Source of the DNA: an uncultured Opitutales bacterium
GTDB lineage: Bacteria; Verrucomicrobiota; Verrucomicrobiia; Opitutales; Oceanipulchritudinaceae
Assembly (NCBI GenBank): GCA_913056355.1
Contig: CAJXMX010000006.1
Location: 1-38,324 of the forward strand
DNA: 38,324 nucleotides
Direction: 5' to 3'
The notes beneath the pieces are model-generated. The model was given only the letters and a program-made list of their open reading frames with translations, ran no database searches and was not told the origin of the DNA. Positions 25,851 through 35,292 of this stretch are shown piece after piece; positions within the stretch are counted from its first letter, which is position 1, and the number at the start of each line of letters is the position of its first letter. The position numbers were made by a program, and so were the translations under genes.

Positions 25851-27977
25851 ATGGACGAGAACACATCATCCCGTTTATTGAGCGAGTTTCCTGCCCATAC
25901 GTACGAGGAATGGAAATCCGCCGCAACAGATCTTTTGAAGGGGCGCCCCTTCGAGAAGACCCTGGTCACGCCGACTTACGAGGGATTTGATATCCAGCCG
26001 ATCTATACCCGCGAGGTGCTGGACAAGCTCCTGCATACCAGCGACCTGCCGGGAGGGGGAAGCCTGGTCCGGGGCGGCCGTCCGGATGGATACCTCCAGG
26101 CCGGCTGGCTGGTCTCCCAGGAGCTGACCGCCCCGACACCGGCGGAAATGAACCAGGTGGCCCGCAGGGAACTGGCCAGCGGCCAGACCGAACTCAATGT
26201 CTGGCTGGACGGGCCCAGCCGTCGTGCCGAGGAGCCCGCCGCGGATAACCTCTCCAGGGTCGGCCTCTGCGGGGTTTCCCTGAGCACCATCGACGACATG
26301 AAGCAGTTGCTGGACGGCATCGACCTCGGTGAAGTCTCCCTCTACCTGCAGGGAGGCAAGGCCGCCCCGGCGCTGTACGCGCTGCTGGTCCCGGCCCTCG
26401 CCGAGACGGGCCGCGACCCGGCGGCCCTTCGCGGCTGCCTGGGCATGGATCCCTTCAGCTGGCTGGTCGAGGCCGGGAACGGCGCCGAACTGGAAAAGCA
26501 GTACGATGAAATGGCGGACATCCTGCGCCATGCCATGAAGAACCTGCCCAGACTGCAGGTCATCAACATTCAGGGCCACGGCTACCACAACGGCGGTGCT
26601 TCCTCGACCCAGGAGATGGCCATCGTGCTGGCCGGTGCGGTGGCCTGCCTGAAAGCCATGGAATCCCGCGGCCTGAAGGCGGTGGACGTCATTCCGCGGA
26701 TGCGGCTCTCCCTTTCCGTCGGAGGCAATTACTTTGTCGAGGTGGCCAAGTTCAGGGCCCTGCGCCTGCTCTGGAGCAAGGTGGCCGGGGCTTTCGGGGT
26801 GGCGGAAGATTCCCGCGCGGTGCACCTGCACGCCCGGACCGGCCTGTGGAATAAAACCCTTTTTGATCCCTATGTGAACCTCTTGCGGACCACCACCGAG
26901 GCCTTCAGCGCCGTGGTTGGCGGGTGCGACAGCCTGCATGTGGGTCCCTTCGACGAGGTGGTCCGGGAAAGCGACAGTTTCTCCCGCCGGATTGCCCGCA
27001 ACACCCACGCCGTCCTGGCCGAGGAGTGTGACATGCGGCGGGTGGTGGATCCCGCCGGCGGTTCCTGGGCGGTGGAATCCCTGACCGACCAGATGGCCGC
27101 GCAGGCCTGGAAGCAGCTCCAGGACATCGAGTCCCGGGGCGGACTTCCGGCGGTGCTGAAGGACGGCAGCCTGCAGGCCTCCATCGAGGCCACCCGTCAG
27201 GAGAAGGCGCGCAACATCCAGCGGCGCAAGGATGTCATCGTCGGCACCAACACTTATCCCAACGCCGGCGAGGAACTGCTCAAGCCGGCCAAGGTAGATT
27301 ACGCCACCGCGGCCCGCGGTCGGGCCGAGGCGGTCGCCGCCGCCAAGGCCGCCCGTGACAACCCGGCTGTTGTTTCCGCCCTGGAGCGTTCCGGGGAATG
27401 CACCGGCAACGACCGCATGGAGGCTCTCCTGGCCGCCGCAGCCGCCGGGGCCACCACCGCCGAGCTGCTTAAGGCCGCCGGCCTGGACGGCCAGTCGGTA
27501 GTGGTCAAGTCGATACCGCTGATGCGGGGCGCCGGGGATTTCGAGAAGCTTCGCCTGTCCGCCATGGCCCTGTCCGCCAAGGGACAGGAACCCGTGATCC
27601 ACCAGTTGAACATGGGCCCCTCGCGGCGCTACCGGATCCGGGCCGACTGGACCAGCGCCTTCTTCCAGGTGGCCGGGTTCAGGCTGCTCAACGACGACGA
27701 TTATGACTCCGTCGAGGATGCCGTGGAAGCCCTCCGGTCCGGGGGGGCGCGAGTGGCGGTCATCACCTCCGATGACGAGACCTACGCCTCCATGGTCGGA
27801 CCCCTGGCCAAGGCCGTCAAGGCCCTCGACGGCGGGATCAAGGTCCTGGTCGCCGGGGCCCCGGGCGAGAATGAGGAAGCCTGGCGCGAGGCCGGGGTGG
27901 AGGACTTTGTCCATGTCCGGGTCAACAACTACACCTTCAACCGGGCGCTTCTGGAATCCATGGGCGCCGAACTCTGA
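25851..27977 (+). CDS. mutA: Methylmalonyl-CoA mutase, small (beta) subunit
   Basis: The 708-aa protein has the mutase N-terminal fold (for example [41 protein letters not shown]) and a C-terminal Rossmann-like domain (about 570-708). It lacks the DxHxxG cobalamin-binding motif. This is the normal state of the non-catalytic small chain in heterodimeric mutases, which supports the catalytic MutB chain. It is 35 bases upstream of mutB in the same operon. No ribosome binding site is obvious; the ATG at 25851 leads straight into a plausible N-terminus. Confidence 0.94.
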   Translation: MDENTSSRLLSEFPAHTYEEWKSAATDLLKGRPFEKTLVTPTYEGFDIQPIYTREVLDKLLHTSDLPGGGSLVRGGRPDGYLQAGWLVSQELTAPTPAEMNQVARRELASGQTELNVWLDGPSRRAEEPAADNLSRVGLCGVSLSTIDDMKQLLDGIDLGEVSLYLQGGKAAPALYALLVPALAETGRDPAALRGCLGMDPFSWLVEAGNGAELEKQYDEMADILRHAMKNLPRLQVINIQGHGYHNGGASSTQEMAIVLAGAVACLKAMESRGLKAVDVIPRMRLSLSVGGNYFVEVAKFRALRLLWSKVAGAFGVAEDSRAVHLHARTGLWNKTLFDPYVNLLRTTTEAFSAVVGGCDSLHVGPFDEVVRESDSFSRRIARNTHAVLAEECDMRRVVDPAGGSWAVESLTDQMAAQAWKQLQDIESRGGLPAVLKDGSLQASIEATRQEKARNIQRRKDVIVGTNTYPNAGEELLKPAKVDYATAARGRAEAVAAAKAARDNPAVVSALERSGECTGNDRMEALLAAAAAGATTAELLKAAGLDGQSVVVKSIPLMRGAGDFEKLRLSAMALSAKGQEPVIHQLNMGPSRRYRIRADWTSAFFQVAGFRLLNDDDYDSVEDAVEALRSGGARVAVITSDDETYASMVGPLAKAVKALDGGIKVLVAGAPGENEEAWREAGVEDFVHVRVNNYTFNRALLESMGAEL

Positions 27978-28012
27978 AGCGGACTAGAGAACCTTTAACT
28001 TGTCACAGAAAA

Positions 28013-30196
28013 ATGACGACAACGCCTGATTTCACCAAGCTGGACTACCAGCCGAAGAACACCAAGCAGGGTTACGCCGACTGGAAGGCGGACCTGGAAA
28101 AGAATACCGGCAAGCGCGCCGAGGACTATGTCTGGGACACCATGGAACAGATCCCGGTCAAGCCCCTCTTCACCGCCGAGGACTATGAAGGCATGGAGCA
28201 CCTCGACTACCAGGCCGGGATCGCCCCGTTCCTGCGGGGTCCCTACGCCACCATGTACGTCTTCCGCCCGTGGACGGTCCGCCAGTACGCCGGCTTCTCG
28301 ACCGCCGAGGAGTCCAACGCCTTCTACCGCCGCAACCTGGCGGCCGGGCAGAGGGGCCTCTCGGTGGCCTTCGACCTGGCCACCCACCGCGGCTACGACA
28401 GCGACCACGAGCGCGTGGTCGGGGACGTCGGCAAGGCCGGGGTAGCGATCGACTCGATACTGGACATGCGCATCCTCTTCGACCGGATCCCGCTCAACAA
28501 GGTGTCCGTCTCGATGACCATGAACGGCGCGGTGCTGCCGGTCCTGGCCTTCTACATCGTGGCCGCCCTGGAGCAGGGGGCCAAGCTGGAGGAGTTGTCC
28601 GGGACCATCCAGAACGACATTCTCAAGGAGTACATGGTGCGGAACACCTACATTTATCCGCCCATCCCGAGCATGAAGATCATCGCCGACATCTTCGAGT
28701 TCACCTCGAGGAACATGCCGAAGTTCAACTCCATTTCCATTTCCGGCTACCACATGCAGGAGGCCGGCGCCACCGCCGACCTGGAAATGGCCTACACCCT
28801 GGCCGACGGGCTGGAGTACATCCGGACCGGGATCGAGGCCGGCATCGACATCGACGCCTTCGCCCCGCGCCTGAGCTTCTTCTGGGCCCAGGGGAAGAAC
28901 TACTTCATGGAAGTGGCCAAGATGCGGGCCGCGCGCCTGCTCTGGTCCAAGATCGTCAAGCAGTTCAACCCGAAGAACCCGAAGTCGCTGGCCCTGCGGA
29001 CGCACTCCCAGACCAGCGGATGGAGCCTGACCGAGCAGGATCCGTACAACAACGTGACCCGGACCTGCATCGAGGCCATGGCCGCCGCCCTGGGACACAC
29101 CCAGAGCCTGCACACCAACGCCCTTGACGAGGCCATCGCCCTGCCGACCGATTTCTCCGCCCGGATCGCCCGCAACACCCAGCTCTTCCTCCAGGACGAG
29201 ACGGGGATCTGCAAGATCATCGACCCATGGGGCGGCAGCTACTACGTCGAGGCCCTGACCCACGCCCTCAAGGAGCGCGCCTGGGCCCACATCGAGGAAG
29301 TCGAGGGGCTCGGCGGAATGGCCAAGGCCATCGAGACCGGCCTGCCCAAGATGCGCATCGAGGAGGCCGCGGCCCGCCGCCAGGCCCGCATCGACAGCGC
29401 CCGGGAGACCATTGTCGGCGTCAACAAGTACCGCCTCGAGAAGGAGGACCCGCTGGAGATCCTGGACGTCGACAACACGGCGGTCCGGGAAGCCCAGCTG
29501 CGCCGGCTGGAAAAGCTCCGTTCCGAGCGGGACGATTCTGCCTGCCGCCAGGTGCTCGAGCGCCTGACCAAGGCGGCGGCCGGTGAAACGAAGGAGAACC
29601 TGCTGGCCCTGGCCATTGAGGCCACCCAGGCCAGGGCTTCCCTGGGCGAGATTTCCAGCGCCATGGAGAAAGTATATGGTCGCCATCAGGCGGTAATTCG
29701 ATCGATTAGCGGTGTGTACAGCAGCGAATACGGAGACAAGGGCGAGGTGGAGCAGATCCGCGCCCGGACCGACGCCTTTGCCGAGAGGGAAGGCCGTCGT
29801 CCCCGGATCATGGTTGCCAAGATGGGCCAGGACGGGCACGACCGCGGCGCCAAGGTGGTGGCCACGGCCTATGCCGACCTCGGCTTTGACGTCGACATCG
29901 GACCGCTCTTCCAGACCCCGGAGGAAACAGCTTCCCAGGCGGTGGAGAACGATGTCCACATCGTGGCCATGAGCTCCCTCGCCGCCGGGCACAAGACCCT
30001 TCTGCCCAAACTGGTCGAGGCCCTGGCCTCCCATGGCCGGGAAGACATCCTGGTTGTCGTCGGCGGGGTCATCCCGGCCCAGGATTACGACGAGCTGTAC
30101 ACCAACGGGGCGAGCGCCATTTTCGGCCCGGGAACGGTCATTACCGAATCCGCCCGCAAGCTGCTCGACATCCTCGACCAACAGCACGAGAGCTGA
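28013..30196 (+). CDS. mutB: Methylmalonyl-CoA mutase, large (alpha) subunit
   Basis: MutB interconverts succinyl-CoA and methylmalonyl-CoA using adenosylcobalamin. The 727-aa protein has the substrate-binding TIM barrel with highly conserved stretches ([57 protein letters not shown]) and a C-terminal B12 domain. The cobalamin motif DGHDRG is at residues 607-612 (H609 as the lower axial ligand), followed by SSLAAGH and GGVIP. It is followed by a leader with repeats and then meaB. Confidence 0.98.
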   Translation: MTTTPDFTKLDYQPKNTKQGYADWKADLEKNTGKRAEDYVWDTMEQIPVKPLFTAEDYEGMEHLDYQAGIAPFLRGPYATMYVFRPWTVRQYAGFSTAEESNAFYRRNLAAGQRGLSVAFDLATHRGYDSDHERVVGDVGKAGVAIDSILDMRILFDRIPLNKVSVSMTMNGAVLPVLAFYIVAALEQGAKLEELSGTIQNDILKEYMVRNTYIYPPIPSMKIIADIFEFTSRNMPKFNSISISGYHMQEAGATADLEMAYTLADGLEYIRTGIEAGIDIDAFAPRLSFFWAQGKNYFMEVAKMRAARLLWSKIVKQFNPKNPKSLALRTHSQTSGWSLTEQDPYNNVTRTCIEAMAAALGHTQSLHTNALDEAIALPTDFSARIARNTQLFLQDETGICKIIDPWGGSYYVEALTHALKERAWAHIEEVEGLGGMAKAIETGLPKMRIEEAAARRQARIDSARETIVGVNKYRLEKEDPLEILDVDNTAVREAQLRRLEKLRSERDDSACRQVLERLTKAAAGETKENLLALAIEATQARASLGEISSAMEKVYGRHQAVIRSISGVYSSEYGDKGEVEQIRARTDAFAEREGRRPRIMVAKMGQDGHDRGAKVVATAYADLGFDVDIGPLFQTPEETASQAVENDVHIVAMSSLAAGHKTLLPKLVEALASHGREDILVVVGGVIPAQDYDELYTNGASAIFGPGTVITESARKLLDILDQQHES

Positions 30197-30209
30197 AATA
30201 TAAATCTCT

Positions 30210-30288
30210 AGCTCAATCTTGATCTCAAGCTTCGGGCCATTCCGGTTTGCCGGGGATTGAGCTTGAGATAGGGCTTGAGCTTGAGATC
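30210..30288. repeat. Direct and inverted repeats in the mutB-meaB spacer
   Basis: Two direct copies of TTGAGCTTGAGAT occur at 30257-30269 and 30275-30287. Upstream, GATCTCAAGCT (30221-30231) is the exact complement of AGCTTGAGATC (30278-30288), and its last ten bases also pair with 30260-30269. GCTCAATC (30211-30218) pairs with GATTGAGC (30255-30262). Two mutually exclusive hairpins are therefore possible, in a spacer between two genes of one pathway. This could be an attenuator, a processing site or a dispersed repeat. Confidence 0.75.
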
Positions 30289-30395
30289 CTGAAATTATGC
30301 CTGAGGAAAGAAAGCGGCCCGAGTGGTCCCCGCCTGATGGCGGGGAAGGCTTCACCTCGCATGTCATGAAAGGGGTCGAGGGAGGGCATGAAGGT

Positions 30396-31421
30396 ATGCC
30401 GGGATCGGTTTCACCGGTTTCCCGGAAGGCTCCCCTGAAGCGCCAGCAACTCAGCGTGTCGGACCTTGAAAAAGGAATCCGGCAAGGCAACCGGACCATG
30501 CTGGCCCGGGCCATTACCCTTGTGGAAAGCAATTCAACCCGTCACCAGGCGGAGTCCCAGGAACTGCTGGACCGGCTGATGGACCGGACCGGAAAGGCCC
30601 TGCGGATCGGGATCACCGGTGTGCCGGGGGCTGGCAAATCGACCACCATCGACACCTTCGGCTCGATGCTTTGCGAGGAGGGGCACCAGGTGGCGGTCCT
30701 GGCGGTGGATCCCTCAAGTTCCGTCACCAAGGGCAGCATTCTGGGGGACAAGACCCGGATGGAGAAACTGCTGCGCAGCCCCAAGGCCTACGTCCGGCCG
30801 TCACCGACCGGGGGCTGCCTTGGCGGGGTGGCCCGCAAGACGCGGGAGACACTGCTCCTTTGCGAGGCCTTCGGCTTCGACATTATCATCCTGGAGACGG
30901 TCGGGGTGGGGCAGAGCGAGGTCACCGTCCGGTCCATGGTCGATTTCTTTCTCCTGATCCTGATCTCCGGTGCCGGGGACGAACTGCAGGGAATCAAAAA
31001 GGGCGTTATCGAGCTGGCGGACGCCATCGTCGTCAACAAGGCAGACGGGGACAACCAGCGCCGGGCGAGAATGGCCAAGGCCGAATACAACCGCGTTTTT
31101 AGTTTTCTGCAGCCCTTCACCGAGGGCTGGAAGCCGAAGGCCTACACGGCCTCGGCGCTGACCGGGGAGGGAATTCCCGGCATCTGGGAAGTGATCCAGA
31201 ACTTCAGGGAGACCACCCGGGCCAGCGGGGTCTTCGAGCGTCGCCGGCGGGAACAGAACCTGGACTGGATGCGCGGCATGCTGGACGAGGCCCTGCGGCG
31301 CCGCTTCTTCGCCGATCCGGACGTGGTGCGGAAGCTGGAGTCCCTTTCCTCGGCGGTGGCCCGCGGGGAGATGCCTCCGGTCAAGGCTGTTGAAACATTG
31401 ATGGCCGAGTGGGTTCGTTGA
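30396..31421 (+). CDS. meaB: MeaB/ArgK-type GTPase, methylmalonyl-CoA mutase chaperone
   Basis: MeaB proteins load and protect adenosylcobalamin in methylmalonyl-CoA mutase. The G3E-type P-loop is GVPGAGKST, followed by DPSSSVTKGSILGDKTRM, the ETVGVGQSE switch region and the NKAD base-recognition motif. I prefer the ATG at 30396 (341 aa): GGAGGG lies nine bases upstream and the length fits the family (about 330). An ATG at 30297 in the same frame would add 33 residues with no similarity and would place a GC-rich hairpin (TCCCCGCC/GGCGGGGA, 30327-30346) inside the gene. The last 41 bases overlap the convergent mscS-like gene. Confidence 0.93.
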   Translation: MPGSVSPVSRKAPLKRQQLSVSDLEKGIRQGNRTMLARAITLVESNSTRHQAESQELLDRLMDRTGKALRIGITGVPGAGKSTTIDTFGSMLCEEGHQVAVLAVDPSSSVTKGSILGDKTRMEKLLRSPKAYVRPSPTGGCLGGVARKTRETLLLCEAFGFDIIILETVGVGQSEVTVRSMVDFFLLILISGAGDELQGIKKGVIELADAIVVNKADGDNQRRARMAKAEYNRVFSFLQPFTEGWKPKAYTASALTGEGIPGIWEVIQNFRETTRASGVFERRRREQNLDWMRGMLDEALRRRFFADPDVVRKLESLSSAVARGEMPPVKAVETLMAEWVR

Positions 31422-32238
31422 GTATCCGCACCTCGCGCTGGGGGAAGGGAATGGCCACCTCGTGTTCCTGGAAGGCCTTGAAAATGGCCATGTTGATCCG
31501 GTAGGCCGTCTGGTAGTAAACCTCGGTCTTTACCCAGTAGCGGTAGGCGATGTTGATCGACGAATCCGCGAAGGCCTCGATTCCGACCTGGACCGGGCTT
31601 TCCCGGGAAACATTCTCATCGGCCTGGAGACATTCCCGGATGAGGTCCACGGCCTGTTCCGGATCGGCCGAATAAGCGATCCCGATGGATCCTTCCACCA
31701 CCTTGTTGGGGAATGAATTGATGAAAATCTCTCCCAGCACGTGCTTGTTGGGAATGGTGATCTGCTCGCCGTCCTCGGTGGTCAGGATGGTCGCCCCCAG
31801 CTTGATTTCCTCCACGATCCCCGTCAGCGAATGAAGGGTCAGGGTATCCCCGACCTTGAAGGGCCGGGTAATGATCAGGGCCAGGCCGGCCCCGTAGTTG
31901 GAGACGGGTCCCTGGATGGCCAGGGAGAGGCCGAAGGCGCCGGCACCGATGGCGGCCACCATGGGGGCGATGGTGATCCCGAACTTGGCCATGGCCACAA
32001 TCAGGGCCAGGCCGAGGACAACCGTCTTGACCACCCCGACGAAGAACTTGGTCAGGGTGATGTCGAGCTTGGTCCTCACGCAGATCCGTTTCGTGATCCG
32101 GCCGCAGATGTTGGCCAGGATAATCCCGATGACCAGGATCAGGATGGCCCCGAAGACCTGGAATCCGTAACGGATGCCCAGGTCGACAATGGTATCGTAA
32201 ATGGCTTGGGCTTGCTCGATTTGTTGCTCCATGACCAT
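31381..32238 (-). CDS. Small-conductance mechanosensitive channel, MscS family
   Basis: The roughly 285-aa protein has three N-terminal membrane helices and the pore-lining MscS segment with Gly/Ala packing (GAGAFGLSLAIQGPVSNYGAG, about residues 91-111). The beta domain follows (PFKVGDTLTLHSLTGIVEEI and TIPNKHVLGEIFINSF), then the alpha-beta cytoplasmic domain. It would open on hypo-osmotic shock to release solutes. The start is ATG at 32238 or 32232; the frame stays open further upstream but without similarity. Its 3' end overlaps meaB by 41 bases on the opposite strand. Confidence 0.93.
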   Translation of the reverse strand: MVMEQQIEQAQAIYDTIVDLGIRYGFQVFGAILILVIGIILANICGRITKRICVRTKLDITLTKFFVGVVKTVVLGLALIVAMAKFGITIAPMVAAIGAGAFGLSLAIQGPVSNYGAGLALIITRPFKVGDTLTLHSLTGIVEEIKLGATILTTEDGEQITIPNKHVLGEIFINSFPNKVVEGSIGIAYSADPEQAVDLIRECLQADENVSRESPVQVGIEAFADSSINIAYRYWVKTEVYYQTAYRINMAIFKAFQEHEVAIPFPQREVRILNEPTRPSMFQQP

Positions 32239-32355
32239 GCAGCCTAGGAATTGCGGTAAATTTGACCAGCCTTGTCTTCCGGACCGGAGCCTCTCCGCTC
32301 GGCCGCACTCGGCTTGTGCTTGTCGCAAAGGCCGGGATGGCTAAGAATCCCCATC

Positions 32356-35292
32356 ATGAGCGAGGCTTTCCCCGAAACGATCGTGGCCCCGCCGGGATTT
32401 ACCGGTACCTTCGCCACGGATGATACCCTTCGGCGGCTTTACGCCACGGATGCCTCCGAATTCCAGGAGCTGCCTGTCGCCGTGGCCATGCCGAAGACCG
32501 AAGGGGAGGTGCGGGACCTGGTCCTGCTGGCCGGCAAGCGCAGGCTGGGTATCATTCCGCGCGCCGCCGGAACCTCCCTCGCGGGGCAGGTCGTGGGCAA
32601 CGGAATTGTAGTCGACGTCGGCCGCCACCTGAACCGGATCCTTTCCATCGATGCCGCCCGAAAGCGGGTCCGGGTCCAGCCCGGGGTTATCCGCAACGAG
32701 CTGAACATGGCGCTCAGGGAGCACGGGCTGATGTTTGGCCCGGAAACCTCTACCGCCAACCGGGCCATGATGGGGGGCATGGTCGGCAATAATTCCTGCG
32801 GCTCGAATTCCGTCGTCTACGGCTCGACCCGGGATCATCTGGTCTCCGCCCGCGGCTTTCTCAGCGATGGCAGCGAGGTGAGCTTCGGTCCTCTCAGTGA
32901 TGAGGAATTCACCGCCAAGTGCGAGGGGCCGGACTGCCTGGAAACCCGTATCTACCAAGGCCTCCGGGACATGCTTTCCGATTCCTCGAACCGCGCCCTG
33001 ATCCGGGAGAATTTCCCGAAGCCCTCCATCACCCGGCGCAACACCGGCTACGCCCTGGACCAGTTGATGGAGGCCCGGGTCTTCGATCCCGAATCGGAAA
33101 AGCCCTTCAACCTCTGCCGGCTCATCGCCGGGTCCGAGGGAACCCTGTTCCTCGGGGTGGAGTTTGAATTCAATTGCGAACCGCTGCCGCCTCCCGGAGC
33201 CCTGATGTGCGCCCACTTCGGCTCGGTGATCGAGTCCCTCCACGCCAACCTGATCGCCCTGCGGCATAATCCCAGCGCGGTGGAGCTGATCGACAAGCAC
33301 ATCCTCGACTGTACCAAGGCCAACATCGAGCAGCGCAAGAACCGCTTCTTTGTGGAAGGGGATCCGGGGGCCATCCTGGTCATCGAGATCCGGCGCGCGG
33401 AAAAGGCCGCCATCGAGGAGGAGATGGCCCGGCTGCAAGCGGAACTGAAGGGAGCCGGGCTGGGTTACGCATGGCCCGTCCTGTGGGGGGATGATTGCGA
33501 CAGGATCTGGGAGCTGCGACGGGCGGGGCAGGGCGTGATGACCAATGTCGTCGGCGACACCCGGCCGGCCGAGATCTGCGAGGACACCGCCGTCGACGTC
33601 AACGACCTGCCCGACTACATCGGGGAGTTCGACTCCCTGATGCGGCACAAGTACGGCATCGAGTGCGTCTACTACGCCCACGCCGGTAGTGGCGAATTGC
33701 ATACACGGCCCATGATCAACCTCAAGACGGAGGAGGGACACAGGATGTTCCGCTCCATCGGCGAGGACATCGCGGCCCTGGTTAAAAAGTACCGAGGCTC
33801 CCTCAGCGGCGAGCACGGGGACGGGAGGCTGCGCGGGGAGTTCATCAGCTACATGGTCGGGAAGGAATGCTATGCCCTGATGCGGCAGGTCAAGGAGCTC
33901 TTCGATCCCCGGAACGTCTTTAATCCCGGCAAGATTATCGACACCCCGCCGATGGACGCCTTTCACCGCTATGGCCCCGGGCATCCCACGCCGGACTACG
34001 AGACCGTGTTCGACTTCTCCGATGTCATGGGCGTGCTCCGGGCGGCCGAGAAGTGCAACGGCTCGGGTGACTGCCGGAAGACCCAGCTCACCGGCGGCAC
34101 GATGTGCCCCAGCTACATGGCCACGCGGGAGGAGAAGGATTCCACCCGGGCCCGGGCCAACATCCTGCGGCATATGCTGACCCATCCCCCCGACCCGGAG
34201 AAGCCCTTCGCCAGCGAGGCCGTCAAGGAGGTCATGGACCTCTGCCTCTCCTGCAAGGGCTGCAAGTCGGAATGCCCCTCCAACGTGGACATCGCCAAGC
34301 TCAAGGCGGAATTCCTGCAGCATTATTACGACACCAGGGGGACGCCCTTCCGGGTCCGGCTGATCAGCCGGTTTGCCGGCTCGGCCAGGATGGGCTCGAT
34401 CGCACCGTGGGCTTACAACCTTTTTGTCGGGACAAAATGGATACGCCGGCTGCTCAACAAGGCGGTCGGCTTCCATCCGGACCGGACGCTGCCCAAGCTG
34501 GGCAAGACCACGGTCCGCAAGTGGTTCAAGTCGCACGACCGGCCCAGCGTGCCGGCCAACGGGCGCACCGTGCTGCTATTCTGCGACGAGTTCACCGATT
34601 ACAACGACGTGGAGGTCGGTATTGCCGCGGTCAAGCTGCTGGAGCGCCTCGGCTACGAGGTGGTCATCCCCCCGCACGGGGAGAGCGGCCGGGCCTCGCT
34701 CTCCAAGGGGCTGCTCCGCCGGGCCCGGGGCTTTGCCCGTCGCAATGTTACCGCCCTGGAGCCCCTGGTTTCCGAAACGATGCCCCTGGTCGGGATCGAG
34801 CCCTCGGCCATCCTTTGTTTCCGTGACGAGTATCCGGACCTGCTCCGGGATGGGGAACAGGAGGCGGCCCGCCGGCTGGCGGAGAACTGCCTCATGGTCG
34901 ATGAGTTCATTGCCCGGGAAATGGATGCCAGGCGGATCCGGCCGGAACAGTTCAACCCGGGCAAGAAGGTCATCCACCTGCACGGCCACTGCCAGCAGAA
35001 GGCCCTGGCTTCCCTGACCCCCACGGTGCGGATGCTCAATTTGCCCGAGGGCAACCAGGTTCGCCTGATCCCCTCCGGCTGCTGCGGCATGGCCGGTTCC
35101 TTCGGCTACGAGGCCGAGCACTTCGAGCTTTCCAACAAGGTCGGCGAGCTGGTCCTCTTTCCCCGGGTCCGCAAAGCCCCCGAGGATGAAGTCATCGCCG
35201 CCCCGGGAACCTCCTGCCGCCACCAGATCCACGACGGCACCGGCCGCACCGCCCTCCATCCGGTCCAGGTCCTGCTGGAGTCCTTGCGCTAG
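32356..35292 (+). CDS. FAD-linked oxidase fused to Fe-S/CCG domain (D-2-hydroxyacid dehydrogenase, YdiJ/GlcDF-like)
   Basis: The 978-aa protein joins a GlcD-like flavin half to a GlcF-like iron-sulfur half. The FAD-binding part has [17 protein letters not shown] near residue 65 and [20 protein letters not shown] near 140; the FAD C-terminal domain ends near [19 protein letters not shown]. Two ferredoxin-like clusters follow: CNGSGDCRK...MCPSY and [14 protein letters not shown] cysteine-rich CCG domain comes last ([23 protein letters not shown]). Enzymes of this layout oxidise D-lactate, D-2-hydroxyglutarate or similar acids and pass electrons to quinone or another carrier; the substrate is not readable here. 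The ATG at 32356 was chosen because upstream codons show no similarity. Its TAG stop overlaps the metH stop. Confidence 0.92.
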   Translation: MSEAFPETIVAPPGFTGTFATDDTLRRLYATDASEFQELPVAVAMPKTEGEVRDLVLLAGKRRLGIIPRAAGTSLAGQVVGNGIVVDVGRHLNRILSIDAARKRVRVQPGVIRNELNMALREHGLMFGPETSTANRAMMGGMVGNNSCGSNSVVYGSTRDHLVSARGFLSDGSEVSFGPLSDEEFTAKCEGPDCLETRIYQGLRDMLSDSSNRALIRENFPKPSITRRNTGYALDQLMEARVFDPESEKPFNLCRLIAGSEGTLFLGVEFEFNCEPLPPPGALMCAHFGSVIESLHANLIALRHNPSAVELIDKHILDCTKANIEQRKNRFFVEGDPGAILVIEIRRAEKAAIEEEMARLQAELKGAGLGYAWPVLWGDDCDRIWELRRAGQGVMTNVVGDTRPAEICEDTAVDVNDLPDYIGEFDSLMRHKYGIECVYYAHAGSGELHTRPMINLKTEEGHRMFRSIGEDIAALVKKYRGSLSGEHGDGRLRGEFISYMVGKECYALMRQVKELFDPRNVFNPGKIIDTPPMDAFHRYGPGHPTPDYETVFDFSDVMGVLRAAEKCNGSGDCRKTQLTGGTMCPSYMATREEKDSTRARANILRHMLTHPPDPEKPFASEAVKEVMDLCLSCKGCKSECPSNVDIAKLKAEFLQHYYDTRGTPFRVRLISRFAGSARMGSIAPWAYNLFVGTKWIRRLLNKAVGFHPDRTLPKLGKTTVRKWFKSHDRPSVPANGRTVLLFCDEFTDYNDVEVGIAAVKLLERLGYEVVIPPHGESGRASLSKGLLRRARGFARRNVTALEPLVSETMPLVGIEPSAILCFRDEYPDLLRDGEQEAARRLAENCLMVDEFIAREMDARRIRPEQFNPGKKVIHLHGHCQQKALASLTPTVRMLNLPEGNQVRLIPSGCCGMAGSFGYEAEHFELSNKVGELVLFPRVRKAPEDEVIAAPGTSCRHQIHDGTGRTALHPVQVLLESLR

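Noticed and set aside
25875-30532. Very long minus-strand open frames (679 and 845 codons) opposite mutA and mutB
   Set aside because: They are by-products of GC-rich codon use opposite two unmistakable mutase genes; their translations are rich in Gly, His, Gln and Val without domains.
32341-34536. 731-codon minus-strand open frame opposite the FAD/Fe-S dehydrogenase
   Set aside because: Low-complexity translation with no recognisable domain, fully antisense to a well-conserved enzyme.
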